Below, one piece after another: positions 26,016 through 35,398 of a DNA stretch of 44,035 bases. The stretch's first letter is position 1; the number at the start of each line of letters is the position of its first letter. Under the pieces are notes generated by a model. It had not been told where the DNA came from. It saw only the letters and a program-made list of their open reading frames with translations, and searched no databases. Both the position numbers and the translations under genes were made by a program. The stretch is from positions 1 through 44,035 of the forward strand of contig MU602703.1 in the NCBI GenBank assembly GCA_025201865.1. The letters run 5' to 3'. This DNA comes from Ramicandelaber brevisporus (Eukaryota; Kickxellomycota; Ramicandelaberales; Ramicandelaberaceae).

Positions 26016-26489
26016 ATGCGCGTCAACTCTGTCTTTGTTGTCGCTGTCTTCGCTGCGCTCTCGGTGTCTGGTGTCACGGCTGCTGCTGCCAAGCCTCCCA
26101 AGAAGCTCTTTAGCGTGTGCTCCAACGGCCCAAAGGGTACTGGCGCCAAATACCATATCAAGAACGTGCGGCCGACGGAAGGCCAGACGATGACTTTCAC
26201 AGTAAAGTTCAAACCAAAGGAGACCATCACCAGCGGCCATGTGTTTCTCGGATACTCTGTTGGACCCACTCTGCTGGAGACTCCGTACACCATGTGCGAG
26301 GCTACCAACCAGGAGAAGGGCTGTACGTTGCCGGCTGGAGAAGAGGCCACGGCTGTGGTCAAGTACACGATACCAGAGGACCCTGATGATACGATTGTTT
26401 TCAAGATCTATGGCCATGTGAATGACAAGGATATATGGTGCTTCGAAGGTGAGGTCCCCGTCAAAAAGAAAAAGAAGTCTTCTAAATAA
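26016..26489 (+). CDS. Secreted ML-domain (NPC2/MD-2-related) lipid-binding protein
   Basis: 157 residues from the ATG at 26016. A signal peptide (RVNSVFVVAVFAALSVSGVTA) is followed by a small beta-sandwich domain: KLFSVCSNGP, HIKNVRPTEGQTMTFTVKF, a HVFLGYSV strand, TMCEATNQEKGCTLPAGEE, VVKYTIPEDPDD and DIWCFEGEVPV. Four cysteines (FSVC, TMC, EKGC, WCFE) can form two disulfides, fewer than the three of NPC2. A Lys tail KKKKKSSK ends it. ML proteins bind sterols or glycerolipids in the lysosome, vacuole or outside the cell. The domain call is from pattern and length. A precise ligand cannot be given. A polypyrimidine tract precedes the start. Confidence 0.7.
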   Translation: MRVNSVFVVAVFAALSVSGVTAAAAKPPKKLFSVCSNGPKGTGAKYHIKNVRPTEGQTMTFTVKFKPKETITSGHVFLGYSVGPTLLETPYTMCEATNQEKGCTLPAGEEATAVVKYTIPEDPDDTIVFKIYGHVNDKDIWCFEGEVPVKKKKKSSK

Positions 26490-26687
26490 ATTACATGATC
26501 ATTTTTTGTATGATCTTTAAAGCATCATCTTCTCCTCACCAAGTCGTCAAGTAATGCTAAATGCTACAGTTTAAAAAACAACAACGGATGTTCTTCTGAT
26601 GTTAATTTATATCAGTAAACATTTCCTTCAGCAATAGTGATAATGACGGTTACTTTTTCTTTTTCAAATACAAATGTCTCTTTATTC

Positions 26688-26915
26688 TTAATGCTCCTGT
26701 TGTCTCATGTACATGCGGCCGACCGGATTGTAGTTCAAGATCTTGTCAATCAGATCAACGTGTGTAAGAATCATTCTACGGCAGCAATACCGCTCCAAGT
26801 GCAATTCGTCAAGTGCATCACCTTCCTTCATACCTTGGCCGAGATAGCCCAAGTAGTCGTTCCACAGATTGCCGACAACCTTGCCACAACTGAAGCAGCG
26901 AACTGGAATGATCAT
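26688..26915 (-). CDS. RPB10: RNA polymerases I, II and III shared subunit RPB10 (RPABC5)
   Basis: 75 residues, the usual length is 65-75. [16 protein letters not shown] opens, with zinc Cys7 and Cys10. [19 protein letters not shown] supplies Cys44 and Cys45. The end reads [11 protein letters not shown]. Rpb10 is the small zinc subunit that holds Rpb3, Rpb11 and Rpb2 together in the assembly platform of all three polymerases. It is intact, intron-free and divergent from MCM9, with starts 179 bp apart. Confidence 0.97.
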   Translation of the reverse strand: MIIPVRCFSCGKVVGNLWNDYLGYLGQGMKEGDALDELHLERYCCRRMILTHVDLIDKILNYNPVGRMYMRQQEH

Positions 26916-27094
26916 CGTTGTTTTTGTCGCTGTGGTTTTCTTTTTTTTTTAAAAAAGGGAATTGTGTGTGTTTTTTTGTTGAGCAATAAACACAAACAAT
27001 AACAACAGCAAGCAACAGCAACAAGCAAGCAGACAAGCAAACAGGCAAGCAGACAAACAGGCAATTGACTGACTGCGCAGATTCGCACATAATA
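26916..27094. promoter_or_regulatory. RPB10/MCM9 divergent promoter
   Basis: 179 bp with a GCAAGCAGACAAACAG-like tandem repeat at 27000-27064. TGACTGACTGCGCAG near 27066-27080 resembles a branch point plus acceptor, so MCM9 may have a leader intron. Confidence 0.35.
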
Positions 27095-29356
27095 ATGTCA
27101 AAAAGAACACAGTTGTCACAGACACCTAGAGTAGATGGCACTGAAGATCCCGAGGGCATCGATGTTAGAGAGGAGCGCGCACTTCTCGAATCTCTAGCAG
27201 CGGCTCTCATTGGCAACAACAAAGAGGCTCTGCTCGATGTATTGTGGGCCGATGACATTATGAAGCACTATTCGGTTCCACTCGACCTGCTCGGCTTACT
27301 CGATTCCGATCCCGCACTGGCATCTCAAATCATTTCATTCCCCACTCAGTATCTTCAGCGGTTGGACCAGGCTGCGTACATTGCTCAAGAGCAGTTACGG
27401 AAGCAAAGCCCAGTGTTCAAAGACTGCGATTCGAAGCAAAATGTGCATGTTCGATTAGCCAACGTCCCCATGGTTCCTGGTATAGTCAGAATGGGCATTC
27501 CGAGATCAAACGCAGTTGGGCGGCTAGTTGCAATTACAGGAACAGTGATCAGAACGGGAATAGTTAAAATGATGGAAACTGCCAAAATGTGGATGTGTAC
27601 AAAATGCAAAAATACATTTCCGGTAAAGACAGATATCGAGCAGTACAATTCAGTGGCTGTGCCCAATACGTGCAGAGCATTTGTACCTGGAGAGGAGCCT
27701 TGCAATTCAACAAAGTTTCAGCCAATGCAAAGCAATAGCAGTAATAATAGACAGGGAGCAGCCATAAATATCATCAGGAGTAATAGAAAGAGTAATCATG
27801 ATGGCAATGGCAATGGCAATGGAAATGGAAATGGAAATCACAATGAAAATCAAGATGAAGGTGAAGGTGAGGAATTGGTATTTGGAACCGCAATGTGTAT
27901 TGATTATCAAGAAGTCAAAGTACAAGAGCATGTAAACAAGCTATCAATTGGTACAATCCCATCATCCATAAATGTACTATTAATGAGCGATTTAGTTGAG
28001 AAGGCAAAGTCTGGAGATGATGTGACCATTATTGGAGTGGTAATCAGAAGATGGCAGCCAATAAGAGTGGAAAATAGACCTGAAATTGAATTAACGCTGG
28101 TGGCCAATTCCGTTCGTGTTCATAGTGAGGCTATAATGTCACGCAACTCATCGCCTGAAGAGAGTGCAAACAGATTTCGGGAGTTTTGGCAGCGTCATTC
28201 TTTACGGCCATTTGATGCACGTAATTTAATCATTCGTAGCTTTTGTCCCCAAATATTTGGAATGTACGTTGTTAAACTCTCGGTGCTATTGGTGCTAATT
28301 GGAGGAGTGGCTCGAATAGAAAAGACTGGGATGAAGGTAAGAGGTGAATCCCATTTATTATTGGTTGGTGATCCGGGTGTGGCCAAATCTCAATTCCTCA
28401 AATACGCAGCAATGCTAGTGCCAAGATCAGTTCTAACGACTGGTATTGGAAGCAGCAGCGCTGGATTAACAGTTACTGCGGTGAGAGAAGGCGGAGGCGA
28501 ATGGGTGCTGGAGGCGGGTGCATTAGTGCTGGCTGATCGAGGAATATGCTGCATTGATGAATTTGGTAGCATTCGAGAACATGACAAAGTGGCTATATTG
28601 GAGGCTATGGAACAGCAGGCGATCTCTATTGCCAAAGCTGGAATTGTTTGCAGATTAAACACTAGATGCTCTGTATTGGCTGCTACTAATCCCAAGGGCA
28701 AATATGACTCTAATCAGCCATTGACTGTGAATGTTGCATTATCATCCCCACTGTTGAGTAGATTTGACCTCATATTTATACTGTTGGACACAAGGAATGA
28801 TGATTGGGACAGAGAGCTATCTACATTTATCTTAAACAATGAGCTGTCAGGCCACGCTGGCGGGCACAGTCTCGGTTTATCACCAAATGGAAGTGCAAAA
28901 TCAGATTCATCTCGCAAGTCGCCATCTTCGTCTGATTTGTGGGATTTCGAAACCCTTCAAACCTATATTGCCTATGTCAAATCGGAAATTAGACCCATGC
29001 TTACTCCAGACAGCGAGCGCGTTCTCTCCGCTTACTACCGTAAACAGCGTAGTGCTGATTCCCGCAATGCTGCTCGTACCACTCTTCGATTGCTAGAGTC
29101 AATGGTTCGTCTCGCCCAGGCCCATGCTCGACTAATGTTTCGATCACAGGTGACCATTAGAGATGCAGTTGTGGTAGCATTTCTGATGGAGCTATCGATG
29201 CAAGGGTCGACTTTACTTGGAATTCATAGCACATTGCATGCTGATTTCCCATTTGATGGCGAGGCTGATATTGCAAGTTTAGAGAAACGAATTCTGGAAG
29301 CTCTAGGTCTCTATGATCTCGTTGGGAAAGAGTCGCCAGATAAAGAGACGGATTGA
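27095..29356 (+). CDS. MCM9: MCM9 helicase (MCM8-MCM9 type)
   Basis: 753 residues from the ATG at 27095. The N-domain has the MCM zinc cysteines at about 168, 171, 193 and 203 and the pattern VGRLVAITGTVIRTGIVKMM. RDYQEVKVQEHV-type and LSIGTIPSS strands follow. Walker A is GDPGVAKS (425-432), Walker B CCIDEF (485-490), arginine finger SRFD (555-558). The end, NAARTTLRLLESMVRLAQAH with MELSMQGSTLLGIHSTLHADF, matches MCM9 rather than MCM2-7 or MCM8. The long C-terminal tail of vertebrate MCM9 is absent. A GN-repeat insert (about 212-260) sits between zinc and OB regions, in frame. MCM9 works with MCM8 in recombination-linked DNA repair. Confidence 0.93.
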   Translation: MSKRTQLSQTPRVDGTEDPEGIDVREERALLESLAAALIGNNKEALLDVLWADDIMKHYSVPLDLLGLLDSDPALASQIISFPTQYLQRLDQAAYIAQEQLRKQSPVFKDCDSKQNVHVRLANVPMVPGIVRMGIPRSNAVGRLVAITGTVIRTGIVKMMETAKMWMCTKCKNTFPVKTDIEQYNSVAVPNTCRAFVPGEEPCNSTKFQPMQSNSSNNRQGAAINIIRSNRKSNHDGNGNGNGNGNGNHNENQDEGEGEELVFGTAMCIDYQEVKVQEHVNKLSIGTIPSSINVLLMSDLVEKAKSGDDVTIIGVVIRRWQPIRVENRPEIELTLVANSVRVHSEAIMSRNSSPEESANRFREFWQRHSLRPFDARNLIIRSFCPQIFGMYVVKLSVLLVLIGGVARIEKTGMKVRGESHLLLVGDPGVAKSQFLKYAAMLVPRSVLTTGIGSSSAGLTVTAVREGGGEWVLEAGALVLADRGICCIDEFGSIREHDKVAILEAMEQQAISIAKAGIVCRLNTRCSVLAATNPKGKYDSNQPLTVNVALSSPLLSRFDLIFILLDTRNDDWDRELSTFILNNELSGHAGGHSLGLSPNGSAKSDSSRKSPSSSDLWDFETLQTYIAYVKSEIRPMLTPDSERVLSAYYRKQRSADSRNAARTTLRLLESMVRLAQAHARLMFRSQVTIRDAVVVAFLMELSMQGSTLLGIHSTLHADFPFDGEADIASLEKRILEALGLYDLVGKESPDKETD

Positions 29357-29948
29357 TTCAAGTTGATACCTTTTTGTTTAGTCTTTCTTTTTTTTATGGA
29401 ATGAATGAATTGCTATCGCCATGTACAATATCAGTGGCTGCAGTTTAAGATGCATGAAAGGTGGAGGCGGATAGTCAGATTAAACAGGGCTGAAGTGCAA
29501 TGCATTGGACGTTCTCTCTGTGGAAGAGGAAGTGTGCAGGAAGCAGTGAGAGTTTCGCTGCTGGTCACGTGGTGTTTTCTGTCGGAAGATGGCTGCGGCA
29601 TGTTGCATGTTGGTGGTGGCCCCATATGCATCGTGGCATTCGGCAGAAAAATGCCCTCCACGTTCTACGCTTCGCCACGTTTTCAATAGCTTCTTTCTTA
29701 TTCTTTTTTTTTGACAGCGTCTATCTTCAATCAGCAGTATCCACCTCCACCTCCACCTCCACCTCGTTCTCCTTTCCTGCTCTTACCTCATCTTCAAGTG
29801 CACACAACAACTACTCCATCAACCTTACCAGCAAAAATTGTTCTTTTTTTTTTAACTTTATTTCGCGTAAGCGCTTGCGTGCACAGTCATTTCCAAACTC
29901 CCTGCTAGTCATCGGTAAGTCATCAGTCATCAGTACTGCTAGCTAGCT
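29357..29948. other. Intergenic region upstream of ARL8
   Basis: 592 bp. A 94-codon ORF at 29405-29689 looks unreal. A CACGTG E-box is at 29567-29572 (GTCACGTGG). A (CCACCT)n run lies near 29740-29765. No gene is supported. Confidence 0.4.
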
Positions 29949-30602
29949 ATGTTGTCATTGTTGAGCTCGTTGATATCGTGGCTGCGCCGACTCTTCTTTG
30001 CCGAAGAGATGGAGCTTACGATTGTCGGGCTGCAAAATTCTGGCAAAACCACTCTTGTCAACGTATTAGCCTCTGGCCAGTTCACCGAAGAGTCCATTCC
30101 AACCGTCGGCTTCTCAATGCGCAAAATCACCAAGGGAAGCATCACGATGCGCTTGTGGGATATCGGAGGACAGGCAAGATTCCGATCAACATGGCCCAGA
30201 TACTGCAGAGGTGTTAATGCAATCTTGTATGTGGTGGACAGTGCTGATAAAAACAAGTTCGCGCTGGCAAGACAGGAATTGCACGAACTGATGAAACAGC
30301 AGCGAATGCAGCAACAACAGCAGCAGCCGCACGGAGAAGTTGTGGGGATTCCATTGTTGGTGCTGGCTAGCAAGAATGATTTGGATGGAGCAGTGTCTGC
30401 ACAGGATATGATTGATGAGCTGCGGCTGCGGGATATCAGAGACCGGGAAGTTTGCATTTATAGTATTTCGGCAAAGAATCAAGTTAATATAGATGTAACG
30501 TTGAAATGGCTGGCGAAGCATACTGCGTCCCAGCAGCTTAAAGCGGCAGCGGCATCATCGCCATATCAATATGCTTCATCCTCTGCGTCTTCATCTCGCT
30601 AA
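29949..30602 (+). CDS. ARL8: ARL8 small GTPase (lysosome/vacuole motility)
   Basis: 217 residues from the ATG at 29949. The N-terminal amphipathic helix MLSLLSSLISWLRRLFFAEE replaces a myristoylated Gly, as in ARL8. GLQNSGKT (27-34) is the P-loop, PTVGFSMRKITKG the switch I region, WDIGGQARFRSTW (70-) switch II, and RYCRGVNAILYVVDSAD follows. The usual NKxD guanine motif reads SKND (141-144) after LLVLA, a Ser for Asn change. A polyQ insert (QQRMQQQQQQPHG) and a Ser/Ala tail after KWLAKH extend it beyond the usual ~186 residues. ARL8 couples endolysosomes to kinesin and tethers in animals. It is lost from baker's yeast, so presence suggests a lineage keeping this pathway. Confidence 0.93.
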   Translation: MLSLLSSLISWLRRLFFAEEMELTIVGLQNSGKTTLVNVLASGQFTEESIPTVGFSMRKITKGSITMRLWDIGGQARFRSTWPRYCRGVNAILYVVDSADKNKFALARQELHELMKQQRMQQQQQQPHGEVVGIPLLVLASKNDLDGAVSAQDMIDELRLRDIRDREVCIYSISAKNQVNIDVTLKWLAKHTASQQLKAAAASSPYQYASSSASSSR

Positions 30603-30651
30603 TCATTTAGTTTCCTACCTGCTCGCTATAATCATGTTTCCCCCTCCCGTT

Positions 30652-30655
30652 ATTT
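30652..30655. repeat. Target-site duplication ATTT, left of copy B
   Basis: Matches ATTT at 31763-31766. Confidence 0.6.
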
Positions 30656-31762
30656 GGGCAAATCCGCCTGGGTCCAGAAAAGTTTGGCAGGAGTGAACAA
30701 AACGCAAATTTAATCGAACCTTTTTGTAAACGGCTTCAACACATTCACTCAGCTCAACTGGCGACATGATGTGGCGACAACAAGCAAGGATGCACCACAA
30801 CAAACTCTGTCTCTTCTACAATCTTCACTATACTGTTGTCACAGCGCCAACTCGCATCAAAGCGAAGAAGTTGATGAATGAAGCTCTTTCTGCATTCACA
30901 AAGAACGACGCAAACCACCATTGCTCACAGCGTGATCCAGCTCTATTCCTGTAAACCGGCGTTGTAGGAGCGACGCATGCACAGCTGAGCTGTACCCCCT
31001 CCTTCTCACTCCTCTTCCCTGTTCTCTCCTTTTCAATAACATTACTCATTAATCGATATCATCGACAACGATTACTCACCTCGTTTACCTCCTTCTGATC
31101 AACATCTATCTCCCCTTCGTTCCAGCGATAAACAATCTATCCACATTCTATATCAGTAGCGAATCCACGCTGCCTCCCTCGTTCGCTGTTCTCTCTCTCT
31201 TCTCTACAACCACCACAACACTAGCAAAAAAGCACGCACTCTCTTCATCAAGACTTCCTTCAAGCACAGGCGTTGTTCCCTCGTTGTCCCCAGGTGCTGG
31301 TGTGTGCTGGCGCGGTGTTCGGTCCCTCGTGGTGGTTGTCCCTCTGCCGCCAGGTTGGTGTGGCTGGCATCCGGGTTTTCCCAGCGGCCTGTTCCATCTG
31401 TTCCCCTCCCTCTTCTTGGTTCGTCCCCTTCTCCGCTGGCTTTCTCCCCCACCTCTTGCTTGCTGTCGTTGGTCGTCGTTGTCACCAAGTGAAGGTGGTT
31501 GCGTTGGCTGTCAGCACTTGTTCCCCCGTTGCTGTCGCCATGCTATGTTTTTTTTCTTGGTTCGGTTTGGCTGTGGTTCGGTTTCGGTGTTAATCTTAAT
31601 TCTTATCTGCTTCTACAAGTAATTGGGTCCCTAAGGACGGTGTAGGTCAACAACGGTTAGTGTCATCCCTATACTGTCTCTTTGGCGACTTCTATCCTAG
31701 CTCGGAGGAAGCCTGGTTCCTTGTGAATTTCTTAGATTCACTGGTTCCAGGTGGACGAGCAC
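30656..31762. mobile_element. TIR DNA element, copy B (1.1 kb)
   Basis: The left end GGGCAAATCCGCCTGGGTCC pairs with the right end, whose reverse complement is GTGCTCGTCCACCTGGAACC. ATTT duplications flank both. The first ~180 bp (to about 30840) match copy A 10295-10480. The last ~560 bp (from about 31205) match copy A 12411-12945 with small indels. The interior is much shorter than copy A and unrelated by eye, so the two are likely different deletion or recombination products. ORFs inside the conserved right arm exist on both strands but do not look like genes. Confidence 0.75.
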
Positions 31763-31766
31763 ATTT
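31763..31766. repeat. Target-site duplication ATTT, right of copy B
   Basis: Partner of 30652-30655. Confidence 0.6.
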
Positions 31767-31880
31767 CATTATCCTCTCTTTCCCTATTTTCATTCCCCCT
31801 TTTAGTTTACTGTTGCAAAAATGTATAATTCTGAATAAAAAAAATGAAAAATGAAAATGAATAAAAGGTTTATGTTTTGT

Positions 31881-31960
31881 GAAGCTAAGCTAATCTAAGC
31901 TAAGCTATGTTATTTTTTTTGATTTGATTTGATTTGACTTGATCTTACCTGATCTGATTT
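31881..31960. repeat. Short tandem repeats in the 3' flank of the next gene
   Basis: GAAGCTAAGCTAATCTAAGC then AAGCTAAGC units, and GATTT x3 with diverged copies. Low-complexity downstream of the 31965 stop. Confidence 0.5.
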
Positions 31961-31964
31961 GAGT

Positions 31965-32957
31965 TTACGATGCTTCCGATGGCCTGCTGCGAACCGGAGA
32001 TGAAGTGAATGCACTGGTCAGCCAAGACCATCCAGCGTAGCCAAGGTAGATTGCAGAAGCAACTTTGGCCGGCCACTGAAGCACATTCTTGCCACTTGAT
32101 TGCCGCGACAATGCATACAGCGCAACCAGCCCAAGAGCAATGCCAAATCCACTGCGATAAAATGAGCCAACGTCCCATTTCGATGAACGCTTGGCAACTG
32201 TCTTTTCTCCGCCAGCCGTATCGCTTTCTAACTCGTCAACATCCAATCTGACGCGTTGCTTTGGAGGCTCGCTGTCAAACACTGGAGACTGATCATGCTC
32301 CCGCTTCTTGTGTGGGATATTGTCTTCGGATGCTGTCTTTGAATCATCCTTGTGTCCTTCGAACTTGGCTTGATTTGGATCGACAATGTCTGTAAACTTG
32401 GTGTCAATTGATGTTGGCGTGGGTACTGATCCTTTGCGTGGCTGTACATCTCCGCCCTCTACTGTTGCAGCCACATCAATACTGGCCGCCACATTCTCCG
32501 AACCAACGTCACCAGTGACTTTCTTTGTAGACTCTTCACTAGCATCGTCATCGCCACCGGCACCTCCGTTCTCTGACCCAGTCTCGTCGTCGTCTGCATC
32601 CTCTTCTTCTTCTGGTTCTGACGATGCTGCTGTAGCCAAACTTGGTGAGTTTGCACGCGAAACCTCTGACGGTGTTCCGGCCGAACTTGGTGCTGCACTG
32701 GTTTCTGGAGTGTTCTCCTCTGATGACTCTTGCTCTTGCTCTTGCTCGTGTCCTTGTTCCTGGAGCTTCTTTTGTTCCTTGAGTTGCTTCTTGAGCTTCT
32801 TTTGTTTACGCGACAATGTTTGATGAGGATCATTCTCAACCTGTTCAAGCTCCTCCAGTTCCTTTTGCTCCTTCTGGAGCTTGAGCTGCGCGTCTCGTTC
32901 AACCTCTGCCTTGGACTTGGGCTTCTTGACAACTGCACGCGACTTTGTCTTTGCCAT
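31965..32957 (-). CDS. Unrecognised acidic/basic low-complexity protein with C-terminal membrane segments
   Basis: 330 residues from the ATG at 32957. The first 75 residues are Lys/Gln/Glu-rich and likely coiled coil (KEQKELEELEQVEND, RKQKKLKKQLKEQKKLQ). A long acidic, Ser/Thr-rich region follows (about 80-220). Two hydrophobic segments near the end (about 266-284, GFGIALGLVALYALS, and about 298-316, VASAIYLGYAGWSW) suggest a tail-anchored or hairpin membrane protein of the ER or mitochondria, with the long disordered part in the cytosol. I do not recognise the family. It lies just beyond mobile element copy B. Confidence 0.65.
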   Translation of the reverse strand: MAKTKSRAVVKKPKSKAEVERDAQLKLQKEQKELEELEQVENDPHQTLSRKQKKLKKQLKEQKKLQEQGHEQEQEQESSEENTPETSAAPSSAGTPSEVSRANSPSLATAASSEPEEEEDADDDETGSENGGAGGDDDASEESTKKVTGDVGSENVAASIDVAATVEGGDVQPRKGSVPTPTSIDTKFTDIVDPNQAKFEGHKDDSKTASEDNIPHKKREHDQSPVFDSEPPKQRVRLDVDELESDTAGGEKTVAKRSSKWDVGSFYRSGFGIALGLVALYALSRQSSGKNVLQWPAKVASAIYLGYAGWSWLTSAFTSSPVRSRPSEAS

Positions 32958-33573
32958 CTTTGTTGTATGTGTCTTTTTAGCTGCTCGGGTTGATTTGGGG
33001 AGGAAGGTGTAGGAAAAAAAACAGCTGCCAGTTGTTGATTTGCAGAGGCAAAAAAGGGTTTTTCACGCGAACAAAAGAAAGTCAGCACGAGCGAGGAACA
33101 GTGAGGTAGCCACGAAAGAGACACCTTGGGACTGGAATAAAGCAGGAGGAAGAAGAGGAACCATAGTCACATGTCAATGCATGCTGTACGCTCGAGCGGT
33201 GGATGGAAAGAAATCGAGACTGATCCGAAGGCAGCTCATTCAGCCAATCAGCAGTTCCCTCTCTCTCTTTCTTTCTCTCTTACGCATTCACCCTCTCTCA
33301 CTCACTCTCAATGACTTGCATTTGCTATTTCCGGGGAGTTGTGCTGCCGTTACTTTGTTTGCAATGAGCGGCGAGGTACTCTCTTTACATTTGCCGACAA
33401 TGCAACCACATGTAACAGCGCGCTCAGTCACATTCATCATTATATCGTCATTCTATTCCGCGCGCATTCGTAATTCTGCATTATCGCTACTGGTTTTTTT
33501 TTTCTATCTATCTATCTTACTATCTTTCGTTATAGTGAAATTGTTGAACTTGTTGTAGATACACACAACTTGC
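32958..33573. other. Region between unknown gene start and eS30 stop
   Basis: 616 bp with CT microsatellite (33262-33300) and TATC repeats (33506-33520). It holds one CCAAT box (GCCAATCAG near 33246). The open frame across it is low-complexity and not credible. Confidence 0.4.
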
Positions 33574-33768
33574 TTATTTCTTCTCTGGAGCTGGGTTCAT
33601 GCGGAGCTTGCCGTTGACCAGAGTAACGTTGATGAAACGGCGCAGGTAGAGCATGCGCATGTAGGCACGACCGCGTGGCTTCTTCTTCTTCTCAGTGTCC
33701 TTCTGGACCTTTGGGGTCTGGTTCTTGACCTTACCAGCACGAGCGAGAGAACCGTGAACCTTTGCCAT
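33574..33768 (-). CDS. RPS30: 40S ribosomal protein eS30 (without ubiquitin-like fusion)
   Basis: 64 residues, intact. It starts [20 protein letters not shown] and ends [18 protein letters not shown]. The NVTLVNG..RMNP ending is the fungal eS30 form, while the animal protein has a different ending and is made as a FUBI fusion. No intron is seen, although the yeast gene has one. eS30 sits near the decoding site of the small subunit. This ending is a main reason to place the window in fungi. Confidence 0.95.
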   Translation of the reverse strand: MAKVHGSLARAGKVKNQTPKVQKDTEKKKKPRGRAYMRMLYLRRFINVTLVNGKLRMNPAPEKK

Positions 33769-34078
33769 TTCTTATAGCGATTGATTGATCTTTTGATAGA
33801 GCTTTCGAAAGTTGATTGTCGCAAAGAGGAGGATCAGATCAAGCCCTATTACTGTGTCGGTCTCTGTGGGCGGGGAACGCTCTTTCTTGCACAACAGCCG
33901 AAAAAATTTAATTCGGAGCCACAACACGGATTTGAATCAGCAAAATAAGATTTCCGAGCACGAGGGTCATAATTCAGTTGCTATTTTTAATTAGAAAACA
34001 AACCAAAATCATTTCCAACTTTTGAAGTAGTATAGTATAGCAACAGTAACGACAAGAACAAATGGTGTACTTTATCCA

Positions 34079-34342
34079 TTGATTCCACGTATAAAGAGTA
34101 GCTCGACTAAACTCAGAAGCCAGGAGCTGAGGAAGAGGATTGGAGATCTTAATGTGACTATTGTCAAGAAGCAGTTTGAACTGCTGGCAAATGCATCCAG
34201 CAATATGGATGCCTCTGCTACGATGGCACTGGGTAACACAGCTACAGACGCTACTTCTATCGCTGGCGATAACAGTAACCTCCCTACTCTTGATTCAGCA
34301 GCCAGCAATGACAATGAAGATACAGTCACGTCCTCACAATAG
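34079..34342 (+). CDS. Possible small or partial gene, no ATG
   Basis: The frame is open from 34031 to the stop at 34340-34342, with a helix-like segment (KLRSQELRKRIGDLNVTIV, KKQFELLANASSNM) then a Thr/Ala/Ser/Asp-rich tail. No in-frame ATG precedes the helix. An upstream exon with a canonical donor was not found. It could be the last exon of a spliced gene, a frameshifted relic, or part of the leader of the next gene. I do not recognise it. Confidence 0.25.
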   Translation: MIPRIKSSSTKLRSQELRKRIGDLNVTIVKKQFELLANASSNMDASATMALGNTATDATSIAGDNSNLPTLDSAASNDNEDTVTSSQ

Positions 34343-34735
34343 GAGAGATTGCAGCTTCCACACAGTTTTGTCTATTGCCAAAAGTAATGCACTTCAAGTA
34401 TTCTCGTGTCGAGCACACACCCATAGCAGTATTAACCATCGCATGCACAGAGTATTGTAAGTATATCTTTAAATGTTTATTTTTGGATAGAGATTGAGAG
34501 GCAAAGTGAGGTGCGCACGTGCAGTTTGGCTGCCTTCGCGATGTGCAGTCAAAATTTACTTGTAGATACCTTCTCGTGAGCACCTTTGCAAGCACCTGTA
34601 AAAAAGATCAATAAAAACGAGTATCAGCACCTCTTCAGTGCACTTGGTAGCTCCCTCCTACTCCCAGTATTCGCAGTACCAACGTTTTTTTTTGTTGACA
34701 TAAACCACATTCAGATTTACACGCAAGTTCCATCA
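34343..34735 (+). other. Leader region of the next gene with a candidate 5'-UTR intron
   Basis: A GTAAGTATATC donor at 34457 and a CCACATTCAG acceptor ending at 34714 would remove 258 bp, the size of the coding introns found elsewhere. The exon before it has no start codon in frame, so this would be a leader intron. Confidence 0.4.
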
Positions 34736-35398
34736 ATGGCACCACTTGAGTCTTTGAGCTTATCCAACACCAATATCTTCAACTCTAACCACACATCCAA
34801 CTTTATTGAATGGCTTGACTGTATCGAGAATTCACTTACCGAGTACGAAGATGTTTGTGGTAACGCAAGAATGAGGATTGAAATGTCTCAGCAAACACGC
34901 AGTTCTTTATCATCAGATTATCCCATTTCTTCTCGACACTTGCCTTCAAGTGAATCTGTAGTCCATGAGCAAAAGTTATGTGCCATCCGAGCCCTGCTTG
35001 TTAATATCAAAATGCAAATGCCTGCAGATGATGATGATGGTGATGATAATGATAATAATAGCTTGGATAAGCAGTGCGAGAATCTATTGGAGCGGGTTGA
35101 CAAGTTGAAAGAGAGAATTAGTAAACTCTATAAAGCGCCTGTGAGTGACTTGAATAAGAAACTGCCGTGCGTATTGGAGCCATTGCAGATCAAGGACAAT
35201 GTTGCGGAATTGAGCAAAAGTACTATGCAGCTTTGTACTTCACCAGCGCTGGTTAGTAAACAGCTGGAGCTGCCACCAGCATCACCGTTTGGGCATCCAG
35301 GCATGAGATTGCCATCTCCGGCTTTTGCAAACTTTGAACACGAGGAAATTATAACGACTCTTAGAGAGCATGTGCCGGCGGTCAAGCCTGTATTTTAA
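34736..35398 (+). CDS. Unrecognised helical protein, possibly BAG-like
   Basis: 220 residues from the ATG at 34736. The parts are a predicted helix NFIEWLDCIENSLTEYEDVC, a Ser-rich gap, a helix EQKLCAIRALLVNIKMQM, an acidic DDDDGDDNDNN loop, and SLDKQCENLLERVDKLKERI. The order and hydrophobic spacing are loosely like helices 2-3 of the BAG domains in the two BAG genes of this window, but the Arg/Asp signature is weak. The C-terminus (PASPFGHPGMRLPSPAF) is Pro-rich. I cannot assign a family with confidence. It sits in tandem upstream of the second BAG gene. Confidence 0.6.
   Translation: MAPLESLSLSNTNIFNSNHTSNFIEWLDCIENSLTEYEDVCGNARMRIEMSQQTRSSLSSDYPISSRHLPSSESVVHEQKLCAIRALLVNIKMQMPADDDDGDDNDNNSLDKQCENLLERVDKLKERISKLYKAPVSDLNKKLPCVLEPLQIKDNVAELSKSTMQLCTSPALVSKQLELPPASPFGHPGMRLPSPAFANFEHEEIITTLREHVPAVKPVF

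Noticed and set aside
27716-27872. GN-rich stretch in MCM9 considered as an unspliced intron
   Set aside because: No convincing donor and acceptor; the frame stays open and the repeat is typical low-complexity insert.
29405-29946. ORFs between MCM9 and ARL8
   Set aside because: No recognisable domain, T-rich ends, and overlapping frames on both strands.
31284-31622. ORFs in the conserved arm of copy B, considered as proteins
   Set aside because: Frames shift between copies A and B through indels, so coding constraint is not evident.
33040-33558. 172-codon ORF between the unknown gene and eS30
   Set aside because: Low-complexity composition across CT and TATC repeats; starts inside the leader of the neighbour.
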